DNA from: Sporothrix humicola
Taxonomy: Eukaryota; Ascomycota; Sordariomycetes; Ophiostomatales; Ophiostomataceae
Assembly: GCA_021396245.1 (NCBI GenBank)
Contig: WNYE01000022.1
Span: forward strand, 372,001-436,000
DNA length: 64,000 bases
Direction: 5' to 3'
Numbering within the stretch: position 1 is the first letter of the stretch; each line of letters starts with the position of its first letter. The notes beneath the pieces are model-generated. The model was not told the DNA's origin, made no database searches, and was given only the letters and a program-made list of their open reading frames with translations. The position numbers and the translations under genes were made by a program. Shown here in pieces: positions 33,721-44,963 of this stretch.

Positions 33721-36700
33721 GGTGATCGGTGGGCGGAACGCACGGGAGGCGGAATGCCGCACGGGGTTCAGCAAGAGGCCTGCCTCATCTGCCGGCTGAT
33801 GTCTTTTGTCGTCTCGTTTTAAAGCGTCGGAGAATAGGGGCTGTTGTTATGATGTGGCATTCGCCATCACTCTGTGTGTTGGTGGAGAGACAAACCGGTA
33901 GAATTCAGCTACAGGTCACACGAGGTCGGTGCAAAACGTGGCTGGTGTCTGGAACTGCTCCCAGAGAACTGTGAAGCTCTGTCGTTGGCGATCGCCAGCT
34001 CGAGGCTGCCTCAGAACGCGTCCTCTGAGCCATAGCGCGTTGAGTCTTTTTGCGGGGCGCGACTGCCAGCCTTGGATACAGTGTTTGTACAGTGTGTACA
34101 TTATTTGCACTGTATGTTCCTGACCCTAAAATACACTTCGACGTCTTCCCAACCTCACCGCAACAAACAGTTCGTCTAGCTGCGTCACATCGTGATCAGA
34201 ATTGTGAATATTCATAATTTCGAAACTGACGATCGCAGGCGTACGTCTCTTCATAAAAATGGCCAAACGTCACACATGCTTTTTTGAGCCTTGCTCTCCT
34301 CAGAGGCTCAGCCTGGTCACACTCTATCGATATCGGAAATGGCGGTTTACTAGCGCCTATGCACAGTAGATGAGGCCCAGATCTGTTGGCCTGGTGAGTC
34401 CACCGATAGTCCATCAATAGTCCAACGATATGTTCGAAAAAAACCGGGCAAGTCGGATGCCGTCCGTGGCAACCGGAGAAAGGCGGCCACAAAAGGACAA
34501 AAGGACTGGTCCTTGCGGCACTGCCCCGTCGTGCAGATCGGCCAAGACCATGTGGGTGAAGGTCTGAATTTCGGGTAGGTCCAGAGGTGGAAGTATTGAT
34601 ATCGAAAACATCGAGCCTTCATTTCCTGTGATGCCACATATTGTCGTCGTTCTGCAGAGTAAGCATATGTCTACGAACGACGGCAGTTACGGCTCCTGGG
34701 CTCTTGCTTTGAATAAGTGCATTCATCGTATGATAACTGTTGCGTCCAATCGTTCCTTCCTCATGGATGATAGTCCCCATTCCAGCCTTTCTTCAATGCC
34801 GCACGTGGAAGGCGCGCTGTCATGTGATATCGCCTTCCAGTCACTCCTCCCATTTCGACTGCACCAATTGGGTTCATCCCAAGTGTGCATTTCGCACGGC
34901 AAGATTACAACCATTAACGTCTGTATTAATGGCAGCGGCCCCTGGTTGCGTGCCGCCTCCGAGATGCTTCCACGGGTTCTTAAATTCTTCGCTGCCTATT
35001 CTCAAGCCCTTCCTGATTGGGCCACGAATGCCACGGGATATAGCGGACTGGCTATGCCCAGGATTCGCGGCTGGGGTTCGCGTCGATGTTATTTTCTTTT
35101 TTGGGAGCGAGAGATTGCTGTGCCGTTTGTTTCTGCTCGGCGCGCAGATCCTTGGGCTCGTGTGTCGTTTGGGCGAAACACGCTGTATCTTGGGCCTCGC
35201 GTCACAATTGTTTGCTCAATACGCCGTACACTCGATATACTCGATACGTCGGACAGACAGTTTCAAGGCTCAAGGAAAGACCTCCTGCAGATGCTCCGCT
35301 TCAATTGAGTTGCCTCGTCGTTGCGCCTTCCTCGTATTGCTCCGCAGTCGTTGCAGGTGCAGTTGCCAGTTTCAGGATTGTTTACTTTGCCGTCTCTCGT
35401 GCAACAAACACTAAAAACCTGAAAGTGGCAGCCACGCTACTGCAGCCCAGATGCGCCTGCCCCTCTCTTTCATCTGAAAAGCGGGAACAATCTGGCAGGA
35501 GCGATTAAGAGATGAGAAGGCCGCGCGTGGAGTTTGCGCTCGAAGTCTCAGCAACTCGAGCGCAGAAAAAAAAGAAGAAGAAAGGTAAAAAATAGACAAT
35601 GCAACAAAGCAAAACGGACGTCAAAAGGCTCTGGGTGGGCCTGTGTTGTTGTTTCTGCAGTTTTCCATGCCTGAGAGCAAGGCTAGTGCCGTCAGAACAT
35701 AACAAATAACGCCTGCATTTTATATGGGAACACACGCTACGAGACAAAATGCTGCACGTAAAATCGCACGTCTTGAACAATGCTGGGCAAAGGCGTCAGG
35801 AGACTGCAGGCACCACCCTCGTCGTCGACCGCACCTTCCCAACCATTCCCAACACACTTAAACCACTTCGAGCCCGATCTCATGCGTGTCCCCCTTCCTC
35901 TTCTCGTGAATGGAATTTTGGGCTTCACTTTGTCTTCTTGCACACAACTTTTTTGGCTTCTTGCTCTCTTCCACTCCTTTGCTCCCATCAACGCACGCCA
36001 GTATCGACCGATCGCAACACCGGCCCGCCACCAACAGAATCACTTACTACGGAATTAACATTGTATCATACAACGACACCCCTGCCAGGCGCCTTTGAAC
36101 GATCCAAGCGCGTCGCTTTTACCCTCTTTTCTCGCTTTTTTGCTGCTCTCAGTAACGCTGTATTTTACGACCTCATTTGTACTCGAGTTTCATTCGACTT
36201 GTATCCTTTCTCGGCCACCGTTCTCCTTGGGCCCAAAAGCCACCAGATTGGTGCCTTTGTCCGCTTCACCGCATCCAACAGCATCAGTAACACAGGCAAC
36301 AGCCACAGTCATCACACGCGTTGTTCTGTGTCTCTCTTTACTCTGCACCTTTTCCTATTTCTTTTGTCACAATTCTCGAATTTCTACACCTCATTTTCTC
36401 TGGAAGCTTCTCTTTTATCGACCTCTCGACTCCTGGTCGCCAAAATAAACCCCCGGCAGCACACATTCGCTCATTTCCCACACCCCAGTGCACCCAGACG
36501 TCTTGCGACGGCCTTTCTCCATATTATATGCAACGCTGGGGAACGATTCGTACACCGCAATCTTCCTTCTCTGACAGCGCCCGCCTGCTGCTGACGGTGT
36601 GCTCCCCTATTTCTTAGGGCCCTCGACAGCGCCTCGCTCGTCTCTCGGCTGAGGTCTGGCCTTGCCCAAACTCAGCTAGTTGCCACAGAAGCTGCGGATC

Positions 36701-37258
36701 CCAACACACTGTGCCCGCCTGCACCGTCGCCAATGACGACCCAGAGATTGCCCTCCTAATATTAAATAGGGGAAAACGAAATAACCAAAAGGGGAACAAA
36801 CCAGGGAATTTTCCTTGGGAAAAATAGAAAGCCAAAATACTTTCTGGAAACCGTCGTTCTTCATGACCGGCTTTCTCTTCCAGTTGTGTTTTGCCTCTGC
36901 TTGTTCTCGCCTCTTCTTCAACGAAAAACGATCTCTTCGCCGCAGCCGCTCCTTTGTCACTATCCATCCTCGGAAGTCGACGTCCCCTCTTTCTAGTCAA
37001 TACCGCCAACGGCGCTGGCGCTGTGCGCAGACTCTCAGTCCTTACCTTAGGAAGCAACACCGGCTATCGCTCTCTCCATCGTCTTCGTCTTCGTCTCTGA
37101 CTCTCGCCCGTCGTCGCTCTAACTCTTCCTCTTCCATCAACGTCCATCCCCACGTCCACGACAGCTCAGCTGGCATCAACAAAACTCGTACACCGCTACT
37201 CCACAACCCAATTGACCGAGCCGCCGTCCAGCATCTGTTTCGCTTGACTTTGGACAAC
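33721..37258. other. 3.5-kb divergent interval, CT-rich leader on the right
   Basis: The part from 34,140 to 35,500 has overlapping open frames of about 225 aa on the plus strand (34,628-35,308 and 34,740-35,414) that look like neither known proteins nor each other. From about 35,900 to 37,258 the sequence is strongly CT-rich, as in a long 5' leader of the DUF4048-like gene. No gene can be supported. Confidence 0.5.
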
Positions 37259-39163
37259 ATGGAATCATCCAAGCCCAAGGCGGGCCGCCCCCAGCGAGCC
37301 CGCATCAATGAGCGCAGGAGAGCACAGGAGAGCTCATCCTCATCAGGGTCGTCTTCTGAGGAAGAAGCACCTGCCCGTCTGAGTGTCGATTCCTCCTCAT
37401 CCGAAGAGTCGGCGTCATCTGAGGCCTCGTCCTCTGCCTCAGAATCGATGCCCCCTCCCCGTCTGCCGCTAGTCTCCACGCCTCCGAGCTCTGTGGTCCC
37501 GAACGCTAGCGCGGGCGCCAGCGCCTCGGGCAGCCAGCAGGGCGAGGAAATCGAGACTCGCCCATCACGGTCAGAGTCCACAGCGTCTCGCTCCAACCGC
37601 CTGTCGTTGACACTGCCCATTGCACCGCCCACTTCGTTCCCTACTCGGCCAACGCCAGCATCATCATCTGTGGCTTCATTCCCAGCCACGCCAATTGACA
37701 TCACCTCGGGTCTGGCCTCGCCTGCTGAGCCAATTGACCTGATCACAGCCATTGCCGCGCAAGAACGCCGCGTCCTCGAGCTTCGGGAAGAGCTGAGCCG
37801 CGCAGAGCTCGGACTCACCAAGCTCAAGAAACAATGGGCCAACCACGAGGCCCAGAAGAAGCGTGCAGAGATCAGAAAGCAAGAACCAATGCGCTCACTG
37901 TCTTCACGGCCTGGGACTGCTCCTTCTGCTGACCTCAATTCTCCTGCACTGCCTCTCGACGATGCTGCCTCCAAGCGGTTATCGGAGCTGGACAGAAGAA
38001 AGGCGCTTCTCCTTGCACAGCAGCCGGGCAGCCAGCCAGGAAGCGACCCCAACACGCCAACTCAGTCTCGCCGCCGGGTGTTCCGTGGCGGCCATGCCAG
38101 AACACTGTCTCTTCTGTCTCCTACCAAGACAACTGCCGATGGTTTCGATGTTCACGAGGACCAGCCGGAGTCGTCCGCAGACCGGGATGAGGAGTCTCTC
38201 AAGTCGCCCATGTCTCCGCTCGACCTAGACTCGCCATTCCTCCAAAACCTGAGCCGTTCTGCAGCATCCCAGCTGTCGAAGCGTGCCTCGTGGGCTCCTC
38301 AGTCTGTCCACCAGGTCGCGAATCTGAAGCAGGTTGCCGGCGATCTTACTACGACGCTGTGGACGTTTGTCGAAGACCTTCGCCAGGCGACAGTTGGCGA
38401 GGAGCTTGCCGGGTCGAACGGCACGATGCGCAACATTGACCCCAACTCCCGCACGGCGGATGACATGCAGAACACGATCCGTGCCTCTGCCTCTGGCCGG
38501 CCAAACCTGTCAAGAGCCTTTACGACCGACCTGCAGGGCACTCCCACGCCGCCTCCCCGCCATGGTGCTTCTAGCAGTATCTCGGGGCCGCCAGCAGACG
38601 CCAAGGACAAGGCGGCCAAGTCAGGCGCCAGCGGCAGCAGCAAGGCCAAGGGCTCCAAGGCCGGCGGCAAGGCTGGCAACGCCAAGGATACGAAGCGCTT
38701 CTCCTACACGCCGCTGACCGTTGACTCGTATGACGACAATGACTGGTCCAGCTGGGACAGTCCCACGGTAAAGTCGCCGCGTTGGAGTGGGTCGACCGCG
38801 ACTGGAGAGTCCGTTGTCTCCTCCATTCCAGAGCAAACTGACGAAAACACCACGCCTCAGTAAGTGATCAACAGTGGAGCCAATGCTTGGCAGTTAAAAA
38901 GAAGTCTCAGGAAAATAGGACAAAAAACTAACATGCATGTCCACAGGAAACGCACCTCGACCATGTCACCACCGTTCTCGCCGACATCGCCCGGCGGCCG
39001 CAGCAACGACATCAACTGGCAGGCGGCCCTCAACCGCCTGACACCCGGCAACATCAAGCGGACGGCGACGGACCTCATGAAGGAATGGGAGAAGTCGCTG
39101 TCGCCACCAGTTGAGGGTGCCCCCGGCGAAAACGCCCCCGTTGTTGAGGACCGCATCCTGTAA
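37259..39163 (+). CDS. DUF4048-like protein, Ser-rich with short coiled coil
   Basis: Two exons, 37259-38859 and 38947-39163, joined as CA|G across an 87-nt intron (GTAAGT...CACAG), giving 605 aa. The chosen ATG follows GACAAC and starts MESSKPKAGRPQRARINERR. The N-terminal third is very Ser/Pro/Ala-rich. A helical block at about 155-195 (ITAIAAQERRVLELREELSR, then LTKLKKQW) is the hallmark of a fungal domain I recall as DUF4048. Later come a segment around LKQVAGDLTTTLWTFVEDLRQATVGEE and a Lys/Gly/Ala linker. A conserved C-terminal piece in exon 2 (NWQAALNRLTPGNIKRTATDLMKEWEKSLSPP-like) ends the protein. Function is unknown. The frame stays open upstream to an ATG at 36863, but that part reads as CT-rich leader. 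Confidence 0.75.
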
Positions 39164-40366
39164 TGCCTCATGCGGGACTCTGTATCCACAGGATTTCCAC
39201 ATGGCGCGGCGCGGGGCGATATGATACGATACGTTGCAACATGGGACGAACAAACCAAACACTTCAGTTACATAAAGAGCGCTATGCCCATCACGATTTA
39301 GACACTTTCACGACTTCCAAAGACAGCATACCAGCATCAACAGCATGGATACACATGGCGCATCCACGTTATTTAACGGAAACACACATTCGGAGTTCTG
39401 TCTCTTTGTCTTGCTTGGCTTGACTCATTTTTTATTTCTATATCGTTTTCGAGTGCAGAAGAGGTGGAAGAGTTTAAAGACGGACGAAAGGATGAAAGAT
39501 GGTCGAGATTGGATGCAGTGGAAATTGTGATATCGGATTACGGATTGTATATTTTATTCTCTTTTTTGTATGTGCTGTGGCCACAGGCATTGTATTGTCT
39601 CGTGCGCCCTTGCAGCACTTTTTTACCTACATATAATGATAATGAGACAACGATACAATATTAATTGGAAACTGTACGTGTTAATATACCCGATTGTGCA
39701 AGTTATGCGTATTCCCACTGTGTTCAGCAAGCGGTCAAGCATATGTCATGTTGGGAAGGGGCGATGGCGGTGATATTGGCACCTGCTTGGCGATAGGGCC
39801 TTATCTGGTTGCCTGGCAGGTGCAGCTCCAGCTCGGCCTTGCTCCTTGGTGTTATCTGTCGAATGCGGCAATTACGATCCACTGAGCCACTGTCCCAGGC
39901 ACTGTGTTTCTCAGTGTGCAGCGTGTGTGCAGCCCCGCAGGCAAGAGCTCCACTAAGCTGTGCGGCAGGCCCAATCACAGTGCGCAGAAGCTCAACGCCC
40001 GCACTTTCCCAGTTCCGCCATCGTCAACCAGCCCTTTGTTCCCTGCTCGGGATTCTCTCCCTCTTTCGTCTGCCAACAAGCCCTCTTCTATCCGCAGCTT
40101 CAACGTCAGGACTGTGCATCTGCTCGATCCAACGCCCCACGCATCTCGAAGAGGCATTTATCTGTTCTTTGTTTCTCTGTTCGGATTCTCGACAATCCCT
40201 TTCGCCGTTTGCTTATCGCCACGTCAGCAGGACCGACAGCTTCGATTCGAGTCAATTGAGAAGGCGACGATAGCAAGAGCTTCGACGCAGCCTCCTATCT
40301 TTCGTTCCTCCCATCCCTCCCCATACTCTTACTCTCTCTTCCTTCCCTACCCCCCGGCTGCACACA
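39164..40366. other. Interval between DUF4048-like gene and VMA1
   Basis: 1.2 kb between two genes on the same strand, the only tandem pair in the window. The first half is AT-rich 3' flank. The last 450 bp are CT-rich leader of VMA1. No gene is seen. Confidence 0.6.
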
Positions 40367-42279
40367 ATGGAGCACACGGGCAAGATCTACTCGGTGTCGG
40401 GACCCGTCGTGGTCGCCGAGGAGATGGAGGGCGTGGCCATGTTCGAGCTCGTCAAGGTCGGCCACAGCCTGCTGGTCGGTGAGGTCATTCGCATCAGCGG
40501 CGACCGTGCCACCATCCAGGTGTACGAGGAGACAGGTGAGTCTTTGCGTGGTGTATCTGTGCCTACTTCGCACTCCTGCTAACAGAAAACAGCTGGTGTC
40601 CAGGTCGGTGATCCGGTTCTGAGAACGGGCAAGCCCCTCTCGGTCGAGCTCGGCCCCGGTCTGCTCAACAACATCTACGACGGTATCCAGCGCCCGCTCG
40701 CCTCCATTGCCACCGAGTCCAAGAGCATCTACATTCCCCGCGGTATTGCCACGAATGCCCTCGACCGCACGAAAAAGTGGAAGTTCCGGCCCACGATGAA
40801 GGTCGGCGACCACATTGCCGGCGGCGATGTCTGGGGTATTGTCTACGAGAACTCGTTCGTCACGGAGCACAAGATCATGCTGCCGCCGCGTGCACGCGGT
40901 ACGATCAAGCGCATCGTCGGCGAGGGCGAGTACACGGTCGACGAGAAGATCCTGGATGTGGAGTTTGACGGCAAGACCACGGGCTACGGCATGATGCAGA
41001 CGTGGCCTGTGCGTGCGCCGCGGCCAACGACGGAGAAGATGTCGGCCAACCAGCCCTTCCTTGTCGGCCAGCGTGTGCTGGATGCCCTGTTCCCGTCGGT
41101 GCAGGGTGGCACGGTCGCCATCCCCGGTGCTTTCGGCTGTGGCAAGACTGTCATTAGCCAGTCTGTGTCCAAGTTCTCCAACAGCGATGTGATTGTGTAT
41201 GTTGGCTGCGGCGAGAGAGGAAACGAGATGGCTGAAGTCCTCAAGGATTTCCCCGAGCTGGAGATTGAGGTCGATGGCCGTAAGGAGCCCATCATGAAGC
41301 GCACGACTCTGATCGCCAACACCTCGAACATGCCTGTGGCGGCCCGTGAGGCTTCTATTTACACCGGTATCACTGTAGCCGAGTACTTCCGTGACCAGGG
41401 CCTCGACGTCGCCATGATGGCCGACTCGTCGTCGCGGTGGGCCGAGGCTCTGCGTGAGATTTCGGGTCGTCTCGGTGAGATGCCTGCTGACCAGGGTTTC
41501 CCCGCCTACCTGGGTGCCAAGCTGGCCAGTTTCTACGAGCGTGCCGGCCGTGTCAACTCGCTCGGCTCGCCGTCGCGTGAGGGCAGTGTCAGCATTGTCG
41601 GTGCTGTCAGCCCGCCCGGTGGTGATTTCTCGGATCCAGTGACGGCGTCGACGCTCGGTATTGTCCAAGTCTTCTGGGGTCTCGACAAGAAGCTGGCCCA
41701 GCGCAAGCACTTCCCGTCCGTCAACACGAGCCTGTCGTACTCCAAGTACACGGGCGTTCTGGACCGGTGGTACGAGAAGGAGTACCCCGACTTCCCGCGG
41801 CTGCGTGAGCGTATTCGCCAGCTGCTGTCCGACTCCGAGGAGCTCGACCAGGTCGTGCAGCTGGTCGGCAAGTCGGCGCTGTCGGACCCTGACAAGATCA
41901 CTCTGGACATGGCCACTCTGATCAAGGAGGATTTCCTGCAGCAGAACGGCTACTCCGACTACGACCAGTTCTGCCCCATCTGGAAGACCGAGTGGATGAT
42001 GAAGCTCATGGTCGGCTTCCACGACGAGGCCCAAAAAGCCATTGCCCAGGGCCAGACCTGGGCCAAGGTCCGTGAGGCCACGCAGGACCTGCAGGGCCAG
42101 TTGCGCAGTCTCAAGTTTGAGGTTCCCACCGAGGGCGAGAAGGTCATCACCAAGAAGGTAAGTCTACATTCGTCGTATCCCATATTCTCGTCGTCGTTTC
42201 ATTCAGCTACTAACAAAAATAGTACGAGGAGATCCAGGCGTCAATGCTGGACAAGTTCGCCTCGGTCGTCGACGAGTAA
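40367..42279 (+). CDS. vma1: V-type ATPase catalytic subunit A
   Basis: Three exons: 40367-40535, 40593-42157 and 42223-42279, giving 596 aa. Introns are 57 and 65 nt with GTGAGT and GTAAGT donors. Subunit A hydrolyses ATP in the peripheral V1 head of the vacuolar proton pump. It starts MEHTGKIYSVSGPVVVAEEM, about ten residues shorter at the N-terminus than I expect for the Neurospora protein. The Walker A motif GAFGCGKT is at 235-242. Walker B and the following conserved block (LDVAMMADSSSRWAEALREI) begin near 327, and the proline-rich SIVGAVSPPGGDFSDPVT loop follows. The last exon codes YEEIQASMLDKFASVVDE. No intein interrupts the Walker A region, the site of the yeast VDE intein. Codon third positions are strongly C/G, in line with high expression. 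Confidence 0.97.
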
Positions 42280-42892
42280 ACAGTGCCATGACCATTTCCG
42301 GGTATATAGACAGGGCTCATGCGCATCCGACAGCGTCAGCATGACAGTATCGGCTGAGGCGGTTGGAAAGGAATGCATTCTTTCTCTTTTTGTCCTCTTG
42401 TTTTTTCTTCCTTTTTCCTCTTTTGTCCATTTTTCATCTCCGTCTCTTTCATTTCTGGTTTGCTTGACATTGGTCATTGTTATTCATCCTGTTCTCATCT
42501 TACCATATATTGTTGCTTGTTTCTAGTCAAATCATCATAAGTTCATCCTAACCTTTAAAGCGCCGATCTAAGTTATGATTCATGCAGATATGATGCTGTG
42601 TGCTCTCAACATGTCATCCTCACTGCATTCACATTCTGTGGCTGGAAGTGCACAGCAGTGGAAACATGTACACAGCAGCAAACAGGGTCATTACTTGCGC
42701 AAACCTCGCAGGTCTGAGAGGCGGCGACAATAATGAATGTGTTTTCCATGTATCAAGTCACGATGTAGTTGGGTATTTTATTTATTATGGAGTTTTATAT
42801 TAGCATCGTTTGGGCTTGAATGCCTTTTATTTATATATATACGTATTATATTTATTATCGTTATTATTGCTACATGTTCTTTTTTTTCTTTT

Positions 42893-42894
<2 letters not shown>

Positions 42895-42925
<31 letters not shown>
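42895..42925. repeat. Homopolymer of 31 T
   Basis: An uninterrupted run of 31 T is preceded by T-rich sequence with single C breaks and followed by AATACATATATAAATAAAG. It is the longest homopolymer I noticed in the window. It could be a slippage-grown tract or the poly-A tail of a retrocopy inserted on the minus strand; I see no retrocopy body beside it. Confidence 0.9.
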
Positions 42926-42929
<4 letters not shown>

Positions 42930-44062
42930 CATATATAAATAAAGAGTAATAGTAAATTACCACACAGAGTAGACACTATTTACCTGACATCTCATTAGCA
43001 CCTACAAAACTGGCTTCGTCCCATTTCTTTCCGAGTTTATCATATACCCTGTAATTCGGACGCTGCATATGCGGTGTTGCGTTGGGCGAATCATGGCATT
43101 ATCTCATCCGACCTCACACACTTTCTTTTAATTTTAGAATCCTCGTCATGCGATATGTCATGATTTTCCTCGGGTCCTCGAGATTTCCTCCCGTGTCGTG
43201 TCGTTGTGGTGTGAACCGAACTGTGGACTTTGGGCCCAAAGCACAGATGGCGGACTGTGACAGGCTGGAAAGGCGCAAAGGTGCACAAAAACCAGAAGTG
43301 GAAATGAAATCCTGCAACGTCATCGTGCTGCACCTTGACCGCCCTGTTTTTCGTGGATGGAATGCACGCTGCCAGGTACGACCGAAGGGTTCATCTCATC
43401 TCATTTTGAGTTGAGCGATATTGGGGGGAAAAAAATAGAGACGAAAATCGAGGGACTATGAAAGAGTAAACAAAAATAAAAAAATGGGATGAAAAACGAG
43501 ATCAAATAAAGGAATCAGTCTCATACAATGTCACATATCGTCTCACATTCATCACTTACTGAGAGGCGAGTGTACCCAACTTAATGGTATCCTCTTACCC
43601 TTTATCTCACGATCATTCAAAAGTTCAAAGGAGTGTTTTGATTTTTAAAAACATTACGTGGATGAGCAGAAGCCAAAACAACAATGTTCTGACTTTGCCG
43701 CCACTTTCTTTTCGTCCCGGGTATGTGACACAAATATAAAAGTTCTAAGATACATGATTTCCCACCCCCAATACATAATATATATATGACAGTAGATCCC
43801 AAAGCCGTCCACATTTTGGTGGATTTCGGCGAAAACAAATGAGAAAAAAAATGGTAGAAGCCGGGTCCGTTTATAAAGGAATGTAGAAGAAGGGTATTAA
43901 AAAAAATCAAATCCAACACCTGCCGAGTTTCCCAAAAGGAAAATAAAAGAGAAGCCGTGACGAAAATAGTGAGCCAGAGAAGGACAGGGCCCTCATCACG
44001 GGTTCACTCGTCTCATCACAACAAAATATTAAAAGGAAATTTTTGCTGCAGAAAAATTCCAC

Positions 44063-44095
44063 AAATAAGAGAGAAATAAGAGAGAAATAAGAGAG
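44063..44095. repeat. 11-bp tandem repeat, three copies
   Basis: Three exact copies of AAATAAGAGAG lie in the 3' flank of the CCG-6-like gene. Confidence 0.9.
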
Positions 44096-44256
44096 AAAAA
44101 ACAGGGTTCGTATTAGATTCTGACTGGAAGATAACCAAAGGAAACTGCAGACACCACCCAGTAGTCAGTCTCATGACGAGAAGGCTCTCAGAAGAGAACC
44201 GCCAAAGACAACAGAGCTACTGGAAGTGCCGCCCAAAAGCTGCTGGTTCTGTTGAT

Positions 44257-44963
44257 TTACAGAACCAGGGCAGCCATACCGACGGCCAGACCAAGGGCAG
44301 CAACGCCCTGGGCCTTGTTGGCACCGGCAGTGACGACGACCGGGGGGCCGGTCGTGGTGGGGACAACAACGGGGGTCGTGGTGGGGGGAGTGACGACAGT
44401 GTTGGTGGTGGTAGGCGGGACCGGGACGACGGTGGTGGTAGGCGGGACCGGGACGACGGTGGTCGGGGTCGGAGGCGGGCCCGGGACCTTGGTGGTGGCA
44501 ATGGTCTCGACGGTGGTCTGGCCGCCCTTGGTGACGGTCTTGGAGGTGATGGTGGTGCAGTCCTGGAGAACCGTCGTGACAGTGGGGGTGACGGTGATGA
44601 TGACAGGGGGGAGATGGGTGGTCTTGTTGGCGTAGGGGACAGTGCCGTGCGAGGTGGTGGTGTAGATGGGGGGAGTGTAGCACTCGAGAGTGCAGGGGCA
44701 GTCTGATGATGTTAGTATGTGCTTTTTATTCTTGTTATATTGTCTTTTGTCACAAAGTGACTTTGTCTTCACTTACCAGTGATGGTCAGGGTGGTGGCCT
44801 CGGTGACGGTGATGGTCTTGTTCTTGAAGATCAGAGTGGTGGGCTCGGGGCAGTAGGTGGTGTAGTCCGTGACGACGATGGTCGTCGTGGGACCGGCCTC
44901 AGCGCCGGCAGCGGCGACGGCGGCAAAGCCGACAAGGGGAGCGAGGAACTGGAACATCTGCAT
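44257..44963 (-). CDS. CCG-6-like GPI-anchored cell-wall protein
   Basis: Two exons, 44963-44777 and 44702-44257, joined as G|AC across a 74-nt intron (GTAAGT...CATCAG), giving 210 aa. The chosen ATG starts MQMFQFLAPLVGFAAVAAAG, a clear secretion signal; an ATG two codons later is equally possible. The mature protein opens with TTTIVVTDYTTYCPEPTTLIF, then ITVTEATTLTITDCPCTLEC. This cysteine pattern is known from Neurospora clock-controlled protein 6 and related wall proteins. The rest is Thr/Pro/Val-rich, suited to heavy O-mannosylation, with a VVPVPPTTT unit duplicated. It ends with a small-residue site and a hydrophobic tail (VAALGLAVGMAALVL), the pattern of a GPI-anchor signal. A structural role in the wall is inferred. 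Confidence 0.82.
44404..44457. repeat. 27-bp perfect tandem duplication inside wall-protein gene
   Basis: Two identical 27-bp units lie side by side and encode two copies of a nine-residue VPVPPTTT-type unit in the Thr/Pro-rich stalk of the GPI wall protein. Confidence 0.9.

Larger units (their letters stand above)
42280..44256. other. Convergent interval between VMA1 and CCG-6-like gene
   Basis: 2.0 kb of AT-rich sequence with simple repeats: a run of 31 T at 42,895-42,925 and three copies of an 11-bp unit at 44,063-44,095. Short open frames do not look coding. Confidence 0.6.

Noticed and set aside
34628..35308. 226-codon plus-strand open frame between the Rad9-like and DUF4048-like genes
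   Set aside because: No domain, unremarkable composition, a second equally long frame overlaps it, and it lacks the third-position bias of real genes nearby.
41100..41160. VDE-type intein or homing endonuclease in VMA1
   Set aside because: The Walker A motif and its flanks are continuous, so no intein is present.
40295..42034. 579-codon open frame on the minus strand opposite VMA1
   Set aside because: It is a shadow of the strongly biased VMA1 codon usage: the sense strand is a certain VMA1 and the antisense translation is His/Arg/Val/Leu-rich without domains.
42895..42925. Run of 31 T as the tail of a minus-strand retrocopy
   Set aside because: No target-site duplication or recognisable element body next to it; a slippage-grown tract is simpler.
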